NCBI GenBank assembly: GCA_963576565.1 | Contig: OY755042.1 | Location: 2,346,112 to 2,410,111 of the forward strand | Length of the DNA stretch: 64,000 nucleotides | Direction of reading: 5' to 3' | From: Aspidapion aeneum | Taxonomy: Eukaryota > Arthropoda > Insecta > Coleoptera > Brentidae | Shown here: positions 21,640 through 32,847 of the stretch, one piece after another | Layout: each line of letters starts with the position of its first letter | How positions within the stretch are numbered: position 1 is the stretch's first letter | Notes under the pieces: generated by a model | Database searches by the model: none | What the model was told of the DNA's origin: nothing | The model's input: the letters and a program-made list of their open reading frames with translations, nothing else | Made by a program: the position numbers and the translations under genes

Positions 21640-22440
21640 CAGAAAACAAGGAGTTATAAGAAGTTCGTATTTAAGAGCCGTATATATTAGTAATCAAGAA
21701 TAAACCACAGAAATCTACAACATTAAAAAGGATTTACAACAGAACGGTTATTTCGAGAAATTAATAAACTTAACGATCTCTAAAATTAAAAACAAACCAA
21801 ATGTAGCAAATTCTCAAAATAATAATTCGTTGGGTGTTATTAACATTCCATATGTAATTTCGGAACACACAAGACGAATAGGCAAACACTATAAAATTAA
21901 AACAGTGTTTTTATTGGAAAATACAATAAGGAGTTCTCTGACTAAAACAAAACAAAAAAATCCCTTAAATAATAAGAAATACATTTACCAAATCGCATGT
22001 GAGTGTGGTAAATCATATGTAGGTGAAACGAAACGCCCTCTACAGGTTAGAGTAAAGGAGCATCAAAAAAAGTATCCGATTAGGGAATATTGAAAAATCC
22101 GGTTTAGCGGATCATGTTCTGAAGCTAAAGTTTTGCATAAGGAGTCGCATTGGCGAAAACTAAAATTTTTTGAAGCTGCATTTATAATGTAGAACAAAGA
22201 AGTTTTCAGTCAATCAAGTACGGACATACCAAACATATGAAAAACAAGCGTCTTAAGATTAAAAAAGGGGGTGGGCCGTCACACCTAACTGCACACCAAG
22301 TAATATAAGTCTGTAGATTGAATTGTTTAGTTTACACTTGAAAACGGTCAGAGATACTTACTAACCGAAACGTCGTGTTTAAAATAAATAAAGACAATGA
22401 TCCGAAATTTTGTTTCTACTCAGTCATTGTCTCAAACACA
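21640..22440 (+). pseudogene. Penelope-like element, 3' part with GIY-YIG nuclease
   Basis: The plus-strand coding at 21830-22093 gives NIPYVISEHTRRIGKHY (the region after the RT), then YIYQIACECGKSYVGETKRP and VRVKEHQK. The nuclease carries its CEC cysteine pair. A frameshift at about 22075 breaks the frame, after which IEKSGLADHVLK-like sequence continues in another frame. It is followed by a GGTCAGAGATACTTACTAA...CGAAACGTCG block and AAAGACAATGATCCGAAA (22350-22400), which resembles the terminal repeat of PLEs. The upstream RT palm is missing. Confidence 0.8.
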
Positions 22441-22670
22441 AGGTTTTTTATTTTATTTTGATTCATATTGATGCTGGGAAATTATTGTATGATTTTATGA
22501 AATATGAAGAAGAAACTCTTGCCTTTTATTATTAAGTTTTGTCTAGTTGAGACTAATCTTGGTTAACCTAAATTTAGGACTCGTGTTTGCTTAATCCTAA
22601 TTATAGGAGAATTTGTGGATTTTCCCCTAAAATTATGACAAAACGGAATGTCCGGTGCTCCATCCGGTGT
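22441..22670. repeat. Interspersed repeat, left part (interrupted by hAT)
   Basis: This is about 230 bp, closely matching 32055-32265, including TTTTGTCTAGTTGAGACTAA and CGGAATGTCCGGTGCTCC. The repeat resumes at 23862 after the hAT insertion. Confidence 0.85.
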
Positions 22671-23861
22671 GGCGTAGCTAGGGGGGGGGGGGGGGGCCAG
22701 GGGGGGCCTGAAGTCCCTCAGGCCCCCCTAAGATATTTTAGGCCTCCCCTACCGACTAGTAGTAAAAGAACATGACGCTGAAAATACATACTTTTCTATT
22801 TTTATTCGGGAAATATTCAAATAAAATAGGTGCATTAAAATTTAAAATCATTCAGATAATGTTTACATTTCAGGAAAAAGCCCTTGTCTTGCGGAATTAG
22901 GCTTTTTCTCTTTAAATTATCTGTAACTTTTCTGCACTTATGCAATTTTCCGAAAATATTTTTTAAATTTAAACATAATTATGCATATTGAATATTTCAT
23001 ACATATTGGCGACATCTTGTAAAATATTATAGAAGTAGTTAAATTTCGCATTTAATAAAGACAGCGACCTTTGCCCCTCTGTTTCCGAAATCGGGTTGTA
23101 GATGTCGTAAGGTTATAAAAGACCTTTTTAAACTGTTTTTCTAAAATAAATATAATAATCTTTTTAGTTTTTTTGAGGTTAGCGTTTAGTGTTTTATGAA
23201 AATTTTCCGATTTTGGTGACAATTTCATAACCATTTTCATATTAAGTTTTCCCACGTCGTTAAATGGAATAAATTCGTCGAGCAATACCGGGAAATTTTT
23301 AATATTAATACTTCTACTCTAAGAGCAGAAATGACCGTTTTAAAGAATTGTATTTTTCGGTTAAATCAAACTGTTGGTCATGATTCTATCAAACAACATA
23401 TAGCAGAAAACACCTATCCAAACCTCTACCAACTTTTTAAAGTTGCGAGTATTCTTCCAATTTCAAGTGCAACTTGCGAGAGGTCTTTCTCTGCCATGAG
23501 GAGAGTTTTTAATTGGCTTAGAACAACTATGATTCAAGAGAGACACTCAGGTTTGTCATTGTTATTCATAGAAAAAGATGTTAAGGTCGACTTAGACAGT
23601 GTGGTAGACGCTTTCAGTCAGCGACGTAGAAAACTTTCTTTGTAGAATTGCTGAATTACATACTTCCTGTGTATATATATAAATAAGTTGGTAAATGTAT
23701 TATTAAATTTGTTATATTAAAATATTAGAATATTTAATGCGCGTATTTTTTTTTAATTCATTGCACACTTTGCAAGACTCTTTAAAACCTATGTTTGCTT
23801 TTTGTTCAAAATAGACCGGGGCCACGGCCCCCCCTGAAAAGCAAGGCTAGCTACGCCAATG
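22671..23861 (+). mobile_element. hAT transposon, 1.19 kb, internally deleted, with empty site known in cis
   Basis: The ends are inverted, GGCGTAGCTAG on the left and CTAGCTACGCCAATG on the right, next to G-runs and C-runs as in many hAT MITEs. The right flank GGTGTACC (23862-23869) is the 8-bp target; the uninterrupted copy of the host repeat has the same GGTGTACC once at 32261-32268. On the left only GGTGT remains, so three target bases and the first four TIR bases have been deleted. It encodes only the last part of a transposase. Confidence 0.85.
23331..23645 (+). pseudogene. hAT transposase C-terminal dimerisation region
   Basis: The last 90 or so residues of a hAT-superfamily transposase are encoded. 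The block reads YPNLYQLFKVASILPISSAT, then CERSFSAMRR and LRTTMIQERHSGLSLLFI, which is the hydrophobic dimerisation signature (Pfam Dimer_Tnp_hAT) with its SSA-x3-R-FS core. The frame ends in a natural stop shortly before the right TIR. The DDE catalytic core, BED finger and N terminus are missing, so no transposition activity is expected. The upstream 650 bp of the element has only decayed sequence. Confidence 0.85.
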
Positions 23862-24560
23862 GGTGTACCGAGTGAAAATATTAACGGTTGTAACTTAGAT
23901 TAAATCAAGGCCAACACAAAAATAGAGGCCACGACCCTGAAAAAATCAGCTGGGTCTTATGGGAGGTCAGATGTTTTTTTATGATATTTTCAAAATGGCA
24001 CTACAGATTTCCGCAAAATTTCAGTGAAATATGCTCAGACACCATCCCGATATTCCACCAAAGGTTTGTAAGGAAGCAACATGATTAAAAGGTTAAAATC
24101 TTCATGATTTAGCATTCCTTATTTTGAATTCAAATTACCCGCCATGTACCACATGCCAACTGTTATATTTGACATGTATTTGACTTTGTCATATGTGATT
24201 GTCACATTCGCTTCTGCTTTAAACTTAATTTTTGTGTGAGCTAATGAAGCGGCTATGAAAAATTAGGGCACATTTAAAAAAAATTGTTCTGCCAGAATAA
24301 AGTAAAAACAATCTCAAAAACGGCTTTATTTAAAAAAAAATCAGATATCCATGAACCGTCATTCCAACTTCAATATAAAGACAATCAGCTGTGTCGTAAC
24401 GTGACCATCAAAAAAAAATCAGCCCCGGATGTGACGTCAACAAAGTGTAGGATCGTGGCCCGTCCATTTTGATAGCCCTGAGTCAGCATCTTTTCATTCA
24501 GATACAGTGAAAGTTTTTCCTTTAATTTTATTCCAACATGACATATTCAATATTTAATAT
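23862..24560. other. End of the interrupted repeat, then unrecognised DNA up to the gap
   Basis: 23862-23910 completes the repeat shared with 32261-32305. From there to the gap no gene is recognised. An isolated GTGTGAGCTAA at 24234-24244 resembles a hairpin-family arm but has no partner. The 5' LTR of the BEL element was not recognised here. Confidence 0.3.
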
Positions 24561-24760
24561 NNNNNNNNNNNNNNNNNNNNNNNNNNNNNNNNNNNNNNNN
24601 NNNNNNNNNNNNNNNNNNNNNNNNNNNNNNNNNNNNNNNNNNNNNNNNNNNNNNNNNNNNNNNNNNNNNNNNNNNNNNNNNNNNNNNNNNNNNNNNNNNN
24701 NNNNNNNNNNNNNNNNNNNNNNNNNNNNNNNNNNNNNNNNNNNNNNNNNNNNNNNNNNNN
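24561..24760. other. Assembly gap of exactly 200 N
   Basis: A run of 200 N lies at the 5' side of the BEL/Pao element. It hides the 5' end of gag and probably a 5' LTR that would be nearly identical to the 3' LTR, a usual cause of assembly breaks. The true gap size is unknown. Confidence 0.95.
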
Positions 24761-25801
24761 AGTGCGATTTCACAGCTAAATTTGATCATTGAATCCGCGA
24801 CCCTCGCAAAAAATGACCCTGCCTATCACAGCGGCTTTAAAGTCAAATTTCGCACATTGTCAAAAATCAAAAAAGATTTTGAAAAGCACCATAATACTTT
24901 GTTGACGTTGGTAGCCTCTGATGAGGATCGCTTAGTAGTAGAAAACAAAGTGTCTATGGACTTTTGCAAACGCTGTGACGAGATTTCCACTATATTTTAC
25001 GAACTTTTCGAACTACCCTTTGAAGAGGGAGGGCTGGCTTTTGAGCAGTACGATAAATCCCATGGGCAGTCCCTGTGCCTCCACAGACCAGCATGGTTTA
25101 CTGCCTAGGATAAAAATACCTCTTTTTCAAGGGGAATTTAAGGAGTTTCAACCTTTTTGCAAGCCTTTAATGCTACCGTGCACAATAATAGGTCGCTGGG
25201 AAACTTTGAAAAATTCAATTTGCTTTTTTCTAATTTAAAGGGCCCTGCCCTGGATGTCATTTCTGACATTCCTATCCTTGCTGAAAATTATTTAAATGCC
25301 TACCACACCTTGGTGGATAGGTATACAAATAAACGATTACAAGCTTACCTTCACTGGAAGGCAATTGAAGGCTTCTCTCCTCTTACTAAAGAGAATGCTA
25401 CGAATTGAGGAATTTGCTTGATTGTTTTTCGAAAAACTTAAGTGCTTTAAAAGTCATGGGTTTTAAAACGGAGTTTTGGATTATATTATGGCACAAATGC
25501 TCTTGGATAGGTTGGACCCAACCACGCGCAAGGCATTTGAGCAAAATTATTGCTCCAATGAGATCCCCTCTTATGATAAAATTCGTGCTTTTGTTTCTAG
25601 CCATTGCATTGCGTTGGAACAAATACAACAAACTCAAGATTACTTAAAAAATAAAGATTTGTCAATTTCAAGTCAGAAAAATCAAGCAAAGTTTCAAAAT
25701 CGATCTGCTTTGTTTGCTAATACTCAGAGAGCCTCCAAAAATGCCTCCAGTCTCCAAATGGCCAAAGTGGCTTAAATAATACTCCAAACCCTCAAAATTT
25801 T
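24761..25801 (+). pseudogene. BEL/Pao gag region, frameshifted
   Basis: Gag-like coding is spread over three frames: 24782-25108, 25157-25408 and 25476-25775. The pieces contain the helical ESATLAKNDP and FRTLSKIKKDFEKH start, KIPLFQGEFKEFQPF, LLFSNLKGPAL and AYHTLVDRY blocks of the BEL/Pao gag (retrotransposon capsid-like, DUF1759 type). At least three frame changes, near 25120, 25410 and 25750, separate them. They could be true mutations or consensus errors next to the gap. Gag would form the particle that packages element RNA; as written it cannot be made in one piece. Confidence 0.8.
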
Positions 25802-28800
25802 TGTTTTCTCTGTAAAAGTGGCGATCATATAATATACAGATGTCCTAATTTTTTGGCGAAAACTCCCCAGCAACGTTTTGAGATTGTTAAACAACATAAA
25901 GCGTGTGTCAACTGTTTGGCCTCAAAGCATAATTTACCCCAGCAATGCAAATCAGAAAAAAGATGTTTACATTGTGGCCAATTTCATCACAGTCTCTTAC
26001 ATTTTTTTCCTATTAATTCTACACCTATTTCTGCGAGTAGCCCCTCTACTTCTGCAGTGCAACCCCCGAGGAGCCCCGTGGCTACCGAATTTAATAGAAC
26101 CACTAACACCATTGTTACTGGTATGTCTTTAAATGATCGCGAAGTACTTCTCTGTACCGCTTTAATACAAATACAGGATGTTTTTCAAAATTGGCACACA
26201 GTGCGCGCCATCTGTGACTCTGGTGCTCAATCTTCATTTATATCTAAGTCATGTGCTGATAGTTTGGGCCTTCCTAAATTTAATATCGCCATGACTCTAC
26301 AAAGCTTAGATCGAATGACAACTTCGGCAAAATCTGGAATTAATTGCAATATATCCTCTTTGCGTGATAATAATTTTGTTTTTAATTTTGATGCGATAAT
26401 ACTCGATAAAATTTGTAGTGATTTACCTCATTCCTCATTTTCGATTAAAAGTTTTCCTTTTCTCGCCAACTTAGAACTAGCTGACCCAGGCTTTAATAAA
26501 AGCGATAAAATTGATTTATTGTTGGGCGGCGATGTGTACCCTTACATTTTGCTAGATGGTCGTTTGTCTACGGGACCCAACAACCCCGTCTGCATTAATA
26601 CTATTTTTGGTTGGGGAATAATGGGCAATCTTTCACTTTCACCTTCAACTACAAATCAAATTAAAACATTTTTTACTACGTCAATGAACGATTCTTTTGT
26701 CAATTTAGATAAAAATCTACAACGATTTTGGCAAATAGATGACATACCTAATGTCAAGGCCATTGACCCCGAAGATGAGTTTTGCGAAAATTATTTTTTG
26801 AAAACTACCTCAAAAAATGAGGAGGGGAGATATATTGTATCTTTACCATTTAAAGTTACTGCTCCAGATTTTGGCGACACTCGATCCATTGCCGTACGTC
26901 GTTTTTTCTCCCTTGAGAAGAAATTGCTACAAAACCCTGATTTTTATGCTGCCTACAGCTCTGTTTTACAAGATTATTTAGATAATAATCATATGCAACC
27001 GGTTTCTGCACCTTTGCCGACCGAAATTTCAAATCATTTTTATATTGCACACCATGCGGTGTTTAAAAAAGATTCTACTAGCACCCCCCTGAGGGTGGTT
27101 TTTGATGCGAGCATGCACGCCCCTGGCAAAATCTCGCTCAACAACGCTGTTTATACTGGGCCCCCTTTACAAAGGGACTTACAAAAAATTTTATTACTTT
27201 ATCGTTTGCATAAATTTTGCTTTTGTTGCGACATCCGTCAAATGTACAGGATGATTTTAGTTGACCCTAGTCAAACTAATTTTCAAAGAATAGTTTGGAG
27301 GTTTGATCCTAACCAGCCTATTCAAGACTTCGAAATAAATAGAGTTTTATTCGGGGTCTCTTGTAGCCCCTTTTTGGCTATCAGAACTTTGCTGCAACTT
27401 GCTAGAGAGCATGAGGACCTTCCTCTTGCCTCAAAAATCATTGAGGAGGCAGTTTTTGTCGATGATGTGATTTCGGGAAGTGATGACTTTTTTAAGGCCA
27501 CTGAGATGAAAAATCAATTAATCGAGCTACTTAGCCGAGGTGGATTCGAATTGCGTAAATGGGCGAGCAATTGTCCCGAGTTACTATCCGATCTTCCTGA
27601 GTCACACATTTCGATGAAGGCTCTTTCTCTCGATTTAGATGCTGAAAATTCAACTTTGAAAATTCTCGGTTTAAATTGGAACCCTCATACTGATGAATTT
27701 TTTTATACTTTCGACTGTTCTCTCCAAACATGCACTAAAAGAACAATTTTAAGTAATTTGGCCCGCATTTACGACCCTCTGTCTTTTTTGGCGCCAATAG
27801 TTTTAATTTTAAAATTAATTGTTCAATACTGCTGGGCAGAAGACTTAAACTGGGACGACCCTGTCAGTCCGGAAATTGTTTTTAAATGGGAAAAATTTAA
27901 AAATGAATTAAAGTTTTTGCATTCTGTTAAAATTCCTCGTCAAATAATTTTGCCTAATGCTAGTCAAATCCAGCTAGTAGGATTTTGCGATAGTTCAGAA
28001 CGGGCCTATTGTGCTGTCGCTTATATTCGAATTTTTTATTCTGATGGAAACATTAAAGTTTTTTTTGTTTGTAGTAAATCTAGAGTCGCACCGTTGCGTC
28101 GTAAACTAACTTTACCAAGACTAGAGCTTTTAGGAGCTGTTTTGTTGGCTAAATTAATGGATTTTTTACTAGAAACGTTCTCGGAAAAAATTAAATTTGA
28201 TAAAATTCTTGCTTTTACTGATAGCACAGTGACCTTATCTTGGATTCAGGGATCTCCTCACAAATTTAAAACATTTGTTTCGAATAGAACTGCCTATATA
28301 CAAGGAAGAATTAGCCCTGAGTTTTGGCATTATGTTCCTACTGAACAAAATCCTGCTGACTGCGGTACTAGGGAAATGTATCCCTCTGATTTACAAAGAT
28401 TTTATTTTTGGTTAGAAGGGCCTTCTTTTCTAAACCAACCTACAAATACTTGGGATTTTATGACAGTTACTTACGATGGGAATGCAGTTTTGGAAGAACA
28501 GCGAAAAAATATTTTTAACGTTTTTACTTGCGAACAAACAGTTGAATATTATGTAAACAACTTGTTTGAAAAATACAGTTCTCTTTTTAAAATTAAGAGA
28601 ATAGTTGCTTACTTTTTGCGAGGGTTACAAAAGTTTAAAAATCCCTCATACAATTTTGCTACTGATTACCTTACAAATCAGGATTACTACAAAAGCTTAC
28701 TTTTTATTTCGAAATGCGTACAATCTTTTTCTTTCCAAAAAGAAATTGAATTACTAAAAGATAAGAAACAGCTTCCAAAAGCTTTTCAAAAATTATGTCC

Positions 28801-30007
28801 ATTTTTGCATAATGAAAGCTACGATTTGCTTCGTGTTGGAGGCCGTTTATGCCATTCAAATTTATCATACGATAAAAAATTTCCAATTCTTTTGCCTTCT
28901 AGTGCAAAATTCACTGAATTACTGATTTTAGATTTGCATCGCAGCAATCTTCATTGTGGTATACAGACCACAACTTTTTTACTAATGCAAAACTTCTGGG
29001 TATTGTCTGCTAAAAAGGTAGTGAGAAAAGTTTTAAGTTCTTGCCATACTTGCTGGAAAACTAAACCTAACTCCCTTCAACCCCCTATGGGTAACCTACC
29101 GAAATTTAGAGTTTCCGAAGCAAAGGTGTTCGAAAATGTAGGTATAGATTTTTGTGGTCCGTTCACGATTACTCTTGGTCGGACCAGAGGTGCAAAAACC
29201 ATGAAAGCATATGTCTGTTTATTTATCTGTTGCGCTGTTAAAGCCGTGCATTTAGAGTTAGTCTCTGATATGACATCAGAAGCCTTTCTGGCTGCTCTGC
29301 GCCGCTTCATAGCTAGAAGAGGACTATGCTCAAAGATCTCTTCAGACTGCGGGACCAACTTCGTGGCCTCTGAAAAATACTTGCGACAAATTTTTTCTGA
29401 TTGCGTGAAGGGGGAAGGTATAGTTTGGTCTTTTAACCCACCTGCTGCTCCCCACATGGGAGGCATTTGGGAATCAAACATTAAATCTTTAAAGACTCAT
29501 CTTCACAGGGTAGTTGGAAATCAAATACTCACCTATGAGGAATTAAATACGGTTTTAACCCAAGTTGAAGCCATAATGAACTCACGTCCTTTATGTGCCT
29601 TAAGCACCGATCCTACTGATCTGGCGGTCTTGACTCCTAATAATTTTTTAAATTTGAGGCCTCCAGGTACAATACCCGATCCAAACTACTGCGATATTGC
29701 GTTAAACAGGCTGTCCAGGTGGCAACTGTTGCAAAGAATGCACCGCGATTTTTGGATTCGCTGGCATCGCGAATATTTGCACACTTTGCAACAGCGAGCC
29801 AAATGGCACCAACCTCTTGCTTCCATTGATATTGGTACTATGGTACTGATCAAAGATGAAAATTCCACTCCATTGGATTGGCCCCTAGGCCGCATTGAAG
29901 ACCTTATTAAAGGTTCTGATAATGTTCCACGGGTTGCTATTGTAAAGACTACTAAAGGTACCTACAAACGGCCTTTGGTAAAACTATGCGCCCTGCCTAC
30001 AAATTAA
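25802..30007 (+). CDS. BEL/Pao retrotransposon Pol polyprotein
   Basis: One long frame runs from zinc knuckles to the stop; residues here are numbered from 25853. CCHC-type knuckles (CFLCKSGDH, then CVNC and CLHC) are followed by an aspartic protease with DSGA at 122-125. The reverse transcriptase has VFDAS at about 416, RQMYRM and FVDD at 535-538. RNase H has FCDSSERA at about 707 and TDST near 790. The integrase HHCC zinc domain uses His1029, His1034, Cys1064 and Cys1067, and the core has Asp1099, Asp1165 and Glu1207. A C-terminal domain (DUF5641) ends the protein. Order and motifs identify BEL/Pao. No internal stop or frameshift is seen, so the copy is recent, unlike its gag. It lies upstream of a polypurine tract and 3' LTR. 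Confidence 0.95.
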   Translation, partial: CFLCKSGDHIIYRCPNFLAKTPQQRFEIVKQHKACVNCLASKHNLPQQCKSEKRCLHCGQFHHSLLHFFPINSTPISASSPSTSAVQPPRSPVATEFNRTTNTIVTGMSLNDREVLLCTALIQIQDVFQNWHTVRAICDSGAQSSFISKSCADSLGLPKFNIAMTLQSLDRMTTSAKSGINCNISSLRDNNFVFNFDAIILDKICSDLPHSSFSIKSFPFLANLELADPGFNKSDKIDLLLGGDVYPYILLDGRLSTGPNNPVCINTIFGWGIMGNLSLSPSTTNQIKTFFTTSMNDSFVNLDKNLQRFWQIDDIPNVKAIDPEDEFCENYFLKTTSKNEEGRYIVSLPFKVTAPDFGDTRSIAVRRFFSLEKKLLQNPDFYAAYSSVLQDYLDNNHMQPVSAPLPTEISNHFYIAHHAVFKKDSTSTPLRVVFDASMHAPGKISLNNAVYTGPPLQRDLQKILLLYRLHKFCFCCDIRQMYRMILVDPSQTNFQRIVWRFDPNQPIQDFEINRVLFGVSCSPFLAIRTLLQLAREHEDLPLASKIIEEAVFVDDVISGSDDFFKATEMKNQLIELLSRGGFELRKWASNCPELLSDLPESHISMKALSLDLDAENSTLKILGLNWNPHTDEFFYTFDCSLQTCTKRTILSNLARIYDPLSFLAPIVLILKLIVQYCWAEDLNWDDPVSPEIVFKWEKFKNELKFLHSVKIPRQIILPNASQIQLVGFCDSSERAYCAVAYIRIFYSDGNIKVFFVCSKSRVAPLRRKLTLPRLELLGAVLLAKLMDFLLETFSEKIKFDKILAFTDSTVTLSWIQGSPHKFKTFVSNRTAYIQGRISPEFWHYVPTEQNPADCGTREMYPSDLQRFYFWLEGPSFLNQPTNTWDFMTVTYDGNAVLEEQRKNIFNVFTCEQTVEYYVNNLFEKYSSLFKIKRIVAYFLRGLQKFKNPSYNFATDYLTNQDYYKSLLFISKCVQSFSFQKEIELLKDKKQLPKAFQKLCPFLHNESYDLLRVGGRLCHSNLSYDKKFPILLPSSAKFTELLILDLHRSNLHCGIQTTTFLLMQNFWVLSAKKVVRKVLSSCHTCWKTKPNSLQPPMGNLPKFRVSEAKVFENVGIDFCGPFTITLGRTRGAKTMKAYVCLFICCAVKAVHLELVSDMTSEAFLAALRRFIARRGLCSKISSDCGTNFVASEKYLRQIFSDCVKGEGIVWSFNPPAAPHMGGIWESNIKSLKTHLHRVVGNQILTYEELNTVLTQVEAIMNSRPLCALSTDPTDLAVLTPNNFLNLRPPGTIPDPNYCDIALNRLSRWQLLQRMHRDFWIRWHREYLHTLQQRAKWHQPLASIDIGTMVLIKDENSTPLDWPLGRIEDLIKGSDNVPRVAIVKTTKGTYKRPLVKLCALPTN

Positions 30008-30035
30008 ACTCTCTGAAATGCCCCTGGGCATTCTC

Positions 30036-30049
30036 AGGGGGGTGGGAAA
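30036..30049 (+). promoter_or_regulatory. Polypurine tract of the BEL/Pao element
   Basis: AGGGGGGTGGGAAA lies 29 bp after the pol stop codon, immediately before a TGGTTCG start typical of an LTR. It would prime plus-strand DNA synthesis. Confidence 0.75.
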
Positions 30050-30780
30050 TGGTTCGTCCCGCCTTCCTTTTTGTAAATATGTTCTTTTTACTATAATTTA
30101 CCAAATTGGTTCGAATTAGGCTATTTGGTGATTCACTAGAGCATTTTCTATTTTTTGTTTATTTAGTATTAATTAACTAATTAAGTACTTAAAATTACTG
30201 GGTTATTTGCATTTGAAACTCCCGCGGTTTTAGAGGCAAATATTACAATTTGCTATAATTAATTTACTTTACATAAAATGCATTTTGAATTACTAAGGTT
30301 CCTAGTTCCTTTAATATGGACCTTCGTAATCTCATTCCTTCCTACTTATTCCTTTTCTCCTACGCCTATGGATTAACGACGCCACTGGGCGCCATGTGGG
30401 AGAATGAACGCAGCAGCGATACCTGCTGCCGCATCACAGAGAACCGTTTCGCCTTCGAACGAGTATACACGCGTGTTAGCGACTCTCCTACCACAGGAAT
30501 GTGGGGTGCAAAAACTACGGTTTAACAGCGCGTCCTCCCATGAGTTCCACTTCCTGTATAAAAATGGTAAGTGAAAATGCATTATTTTTACCTTACATAC
30601 ATTTGTTTATTGCTACACTAACCTAGAAGGTAAACTAGACCATTTCAGAATCCCTTGTACCAGCTTAGCCTATGACCTTATTCTCTTAACTTTATACAGT
30701 CCACACCTGACACCGTTAAATTCCAGACAATCTCCTTTCTGGACCACCAGGGAACCCCAAAATCATTTACACTATTCACC
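30050..30780 (+). mobile_element. 3' LTR of the BEL/Pao element (right boundary uncertain)
   Basis: The LTR should begin with TGGTTCGTCCCGCC right after the polypurine tract. A TATA-like TATAAAAATGG at about 30556 and a GC-rich block at 30380-30540 are consistent with promoter and leader sequence. The end could not be fixed because the 5' LTR is not in the sequence. The 69-residue frame within it is not considered a gene. Confidence 0.5.
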
Positions 30781-31389
30781 AATTAAAAAGTCTTTTTGGT
30801 TTACATAAATCAAAATTAAAGTAAAATTATTGTTAAAAAACACTGCTAAAACGACTAGATAAATATTTTCTCTTTACAATATTTTTTAAATAAATTTATA
30901 TACGCCATTATGGTTTTATAGTGGTCACTTGGTTTTATTTTTTACTGTATCGCAAAAAGGATTTTTGAGTGCCCTTATGAAACCAACAAAAAAAAACGAT
31001 GTAAACATAGTCAACATAACCTCACTTAAATTTTTTGTATTTGTTTTTAAAGTGTTTAAAAGCGTATAATTCAACACTTTTAAATGTTTTTTATCGTGCA
31101 ATTTCGACACAATTGAGAGGGCCAGTGCAATGATATTCGTTGTGCCTGCAGGGGGAGGGCAACCTCTTATATAGGTCGTCTAAACAGGCCTTATCTAGGC
31201 CTGGGTGTCCTACCCAGGAGGACGGAAACTCAACAATTATTAATTATTGTCAACAATTATTAATTATTGGGCTTTAAATCATCAATCTTGCATTAGATAG
31301 GTATGTACCAATCTATACCTAGGTATATCTATTATTTTTACAAGAAATACCTAAAAAAATAAAACAGGAAAGTATTTACTTACTTCTGT
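30781..31389. other. AT-rich DNA with a small tandem duplication
   Basis: No gene was recognised. At 31233-31270 the word CAACAATTATTAATTATTG is repeated in tandem. A GC-richer segment at 31130-31230 has no open frame. Confidence 0.35.
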
Positions 31390-31935
31390 TAGAACCCTTA
31401 AGGAAACAAGGTTTTATATGGCCGCCTATTTAAATAATATTTAATATATAGCTATGGGTAACTATAAATACAAAAGAATTAAGTTTACCTTTAAGCTTTC
31501 CTATAAAACCTTTTTAAAATGCCTAAAAGTAATGGCAAAAACCAAAAGTCTTAAGTTTATATTTACCACTCTTAAAAACCTTAAGGAAACTAGGTTCTAT
31601 ATGGCCGCCTATCTAATCATATTTACTTTTAAACTACTGGTAACTATAAAAACAAAAGGATATAAGATAACCTTTTAGCTTTATTATATAACACTTTTGT
31701 GATGACCTAAAGTAATGAAAAAAACTAAATGACCAAAGTTTATATTTATTTCTTTTTAAAAACTTTAGGTAAAATGGTTTTATAAGACGATCTTTATAAA
31801 TCAGAAATCAATAAAACCAAAAGTATCTAAAAGGAACAGAAGGAATATCAGTTTTATTATACTCCCTTTATAAATCACTTTTTGGTTGTATAACACCCCT
31901 TTAGGTAATTGGTAATATAAATTCCCTTTATGTAG
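31390..31935. repeat. Tandem satellite of about 185 bp, three units
   Basis: The boxes CCTTAAGGAAACNAGGTT and ATATGGCCGCCTAT occur at about 31397 and 31582, with a diverged third copy at about 31765. AAGTAATGG and ATAACACTTTTG-like boxes recur between them. There is no coding capacity. Confidence 0.6.
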
Positions 31936-32054
31936 CCAAATTGATCCTAAAACCCATAACAGCACCCTCTAAATAACCTAGGAACCAAATTAATAAAACC
32001 TTGAGTGGTAATAATGTTACTTGGGAAAGTATACAAGTTTCAAACACACACACA

Positions 32055-32310
32055 CACATCATATTGATGCTGCAAATCATAGTATCATTTTATGAACCAT
32101 GACGAAGGAAATCTTCCCTTCTATTACTAAGTTTTGTCTAGTTGAGACTAATCTTGGTTAACCGAAATTTAGGACTCGTGTTTGCTTAATCCTAATTATT
32201 GGAGAATTTGTGGATTTTCCCCTAAAATTATGACAAAACGGAATGTCCGGTGCTCCATCCGGTGTACCGAGTGAAAATATTAACGATTGTAACTTAGATT
32301 AAATATATAC
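32055..32310. repeat. Interspersed repeat, uninterrupted copy (hAT empty site)
   Basis: It is highly similar to 22441-22670 plus 23862-23910 and carries GGTGTACC once at 32261-32268, where the other copy has the 1.19-kb hAT. It is preceded by a short (CA)n run at 32044-32057. Confidence 0.85.
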
Positions 32311-32374
32311 AGGCTCTCATGAAAAATATATAAAAATTACTAGAAATAAATATCATTAAAACAAAATACATGTA

Positions 32375-32847
32375 CAGGGTGTCTTATTATATTTTTGCCA
32401 CCCTTTTAGACCATTAATAATTGATATAAGATAATACAAGAAATTATGTTCGAATTCGCGAAATTTTTACTTTTAAATTGCATCTTGACATCGTGACTAA
32501 CATAATTTGAAATAAGGATACTAAAATTAACACAAGAGCGGTAGTGTTATCTTTTTATAATTTTAAGAAATAATTGCTAATATCTCAGAAACTATGGTTC
32601 TAAACTACGGCATATCGAGTATTTTTGGAAAATATGTTCCAAGCCTAATCTATTAATTAAATAATATAGCATCCAATTTACAAAAACTATAAATTTGAGC
32701 GCTTGTCAAATATGGTGAGCATCAGGAATAAAGTCAAGATGCAATTTAAAAGTAAAAATTTCGCGAATTCCAACACAATTTCTTTTATATTTCTATATCA
32801 ATTATTAATGGTCTAAAAGGTTGGGAAAAATATAATGAGACACCCTG
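32375..32847. mobile_element. TACAGGGTG-family MITE, 473 bp, TIRs of about 125 bp
   Basis: CAGGGTGTCT follows TA (32373-32374), and CACCCTG precedes TA (32848-32849). The inverted arms share CTTTTAGACCATTAATAATT, GCGAAATTTTTACTTTTAAA and TTGCATCTTGAC. There is no ORF. Its right TA is shared with the left TA of the next element of the same family. Confidence 0.85.

Noticed and set aside
24234..24244. Isolated GTGTGAGCTAA as a hairpin-family end
   Set aside because: No inverse arm and no other family box lie nearby; a match this short can be chance.
24528..24792. Open frames across the N run
   Set aside because: They consist of unknown bases; no sequence supports them.
29077..29481. 134-residue minus-strand open frame inside BEL/Pao pol
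   Set aside because: It is the antisense shadow of the conserved integrase core.
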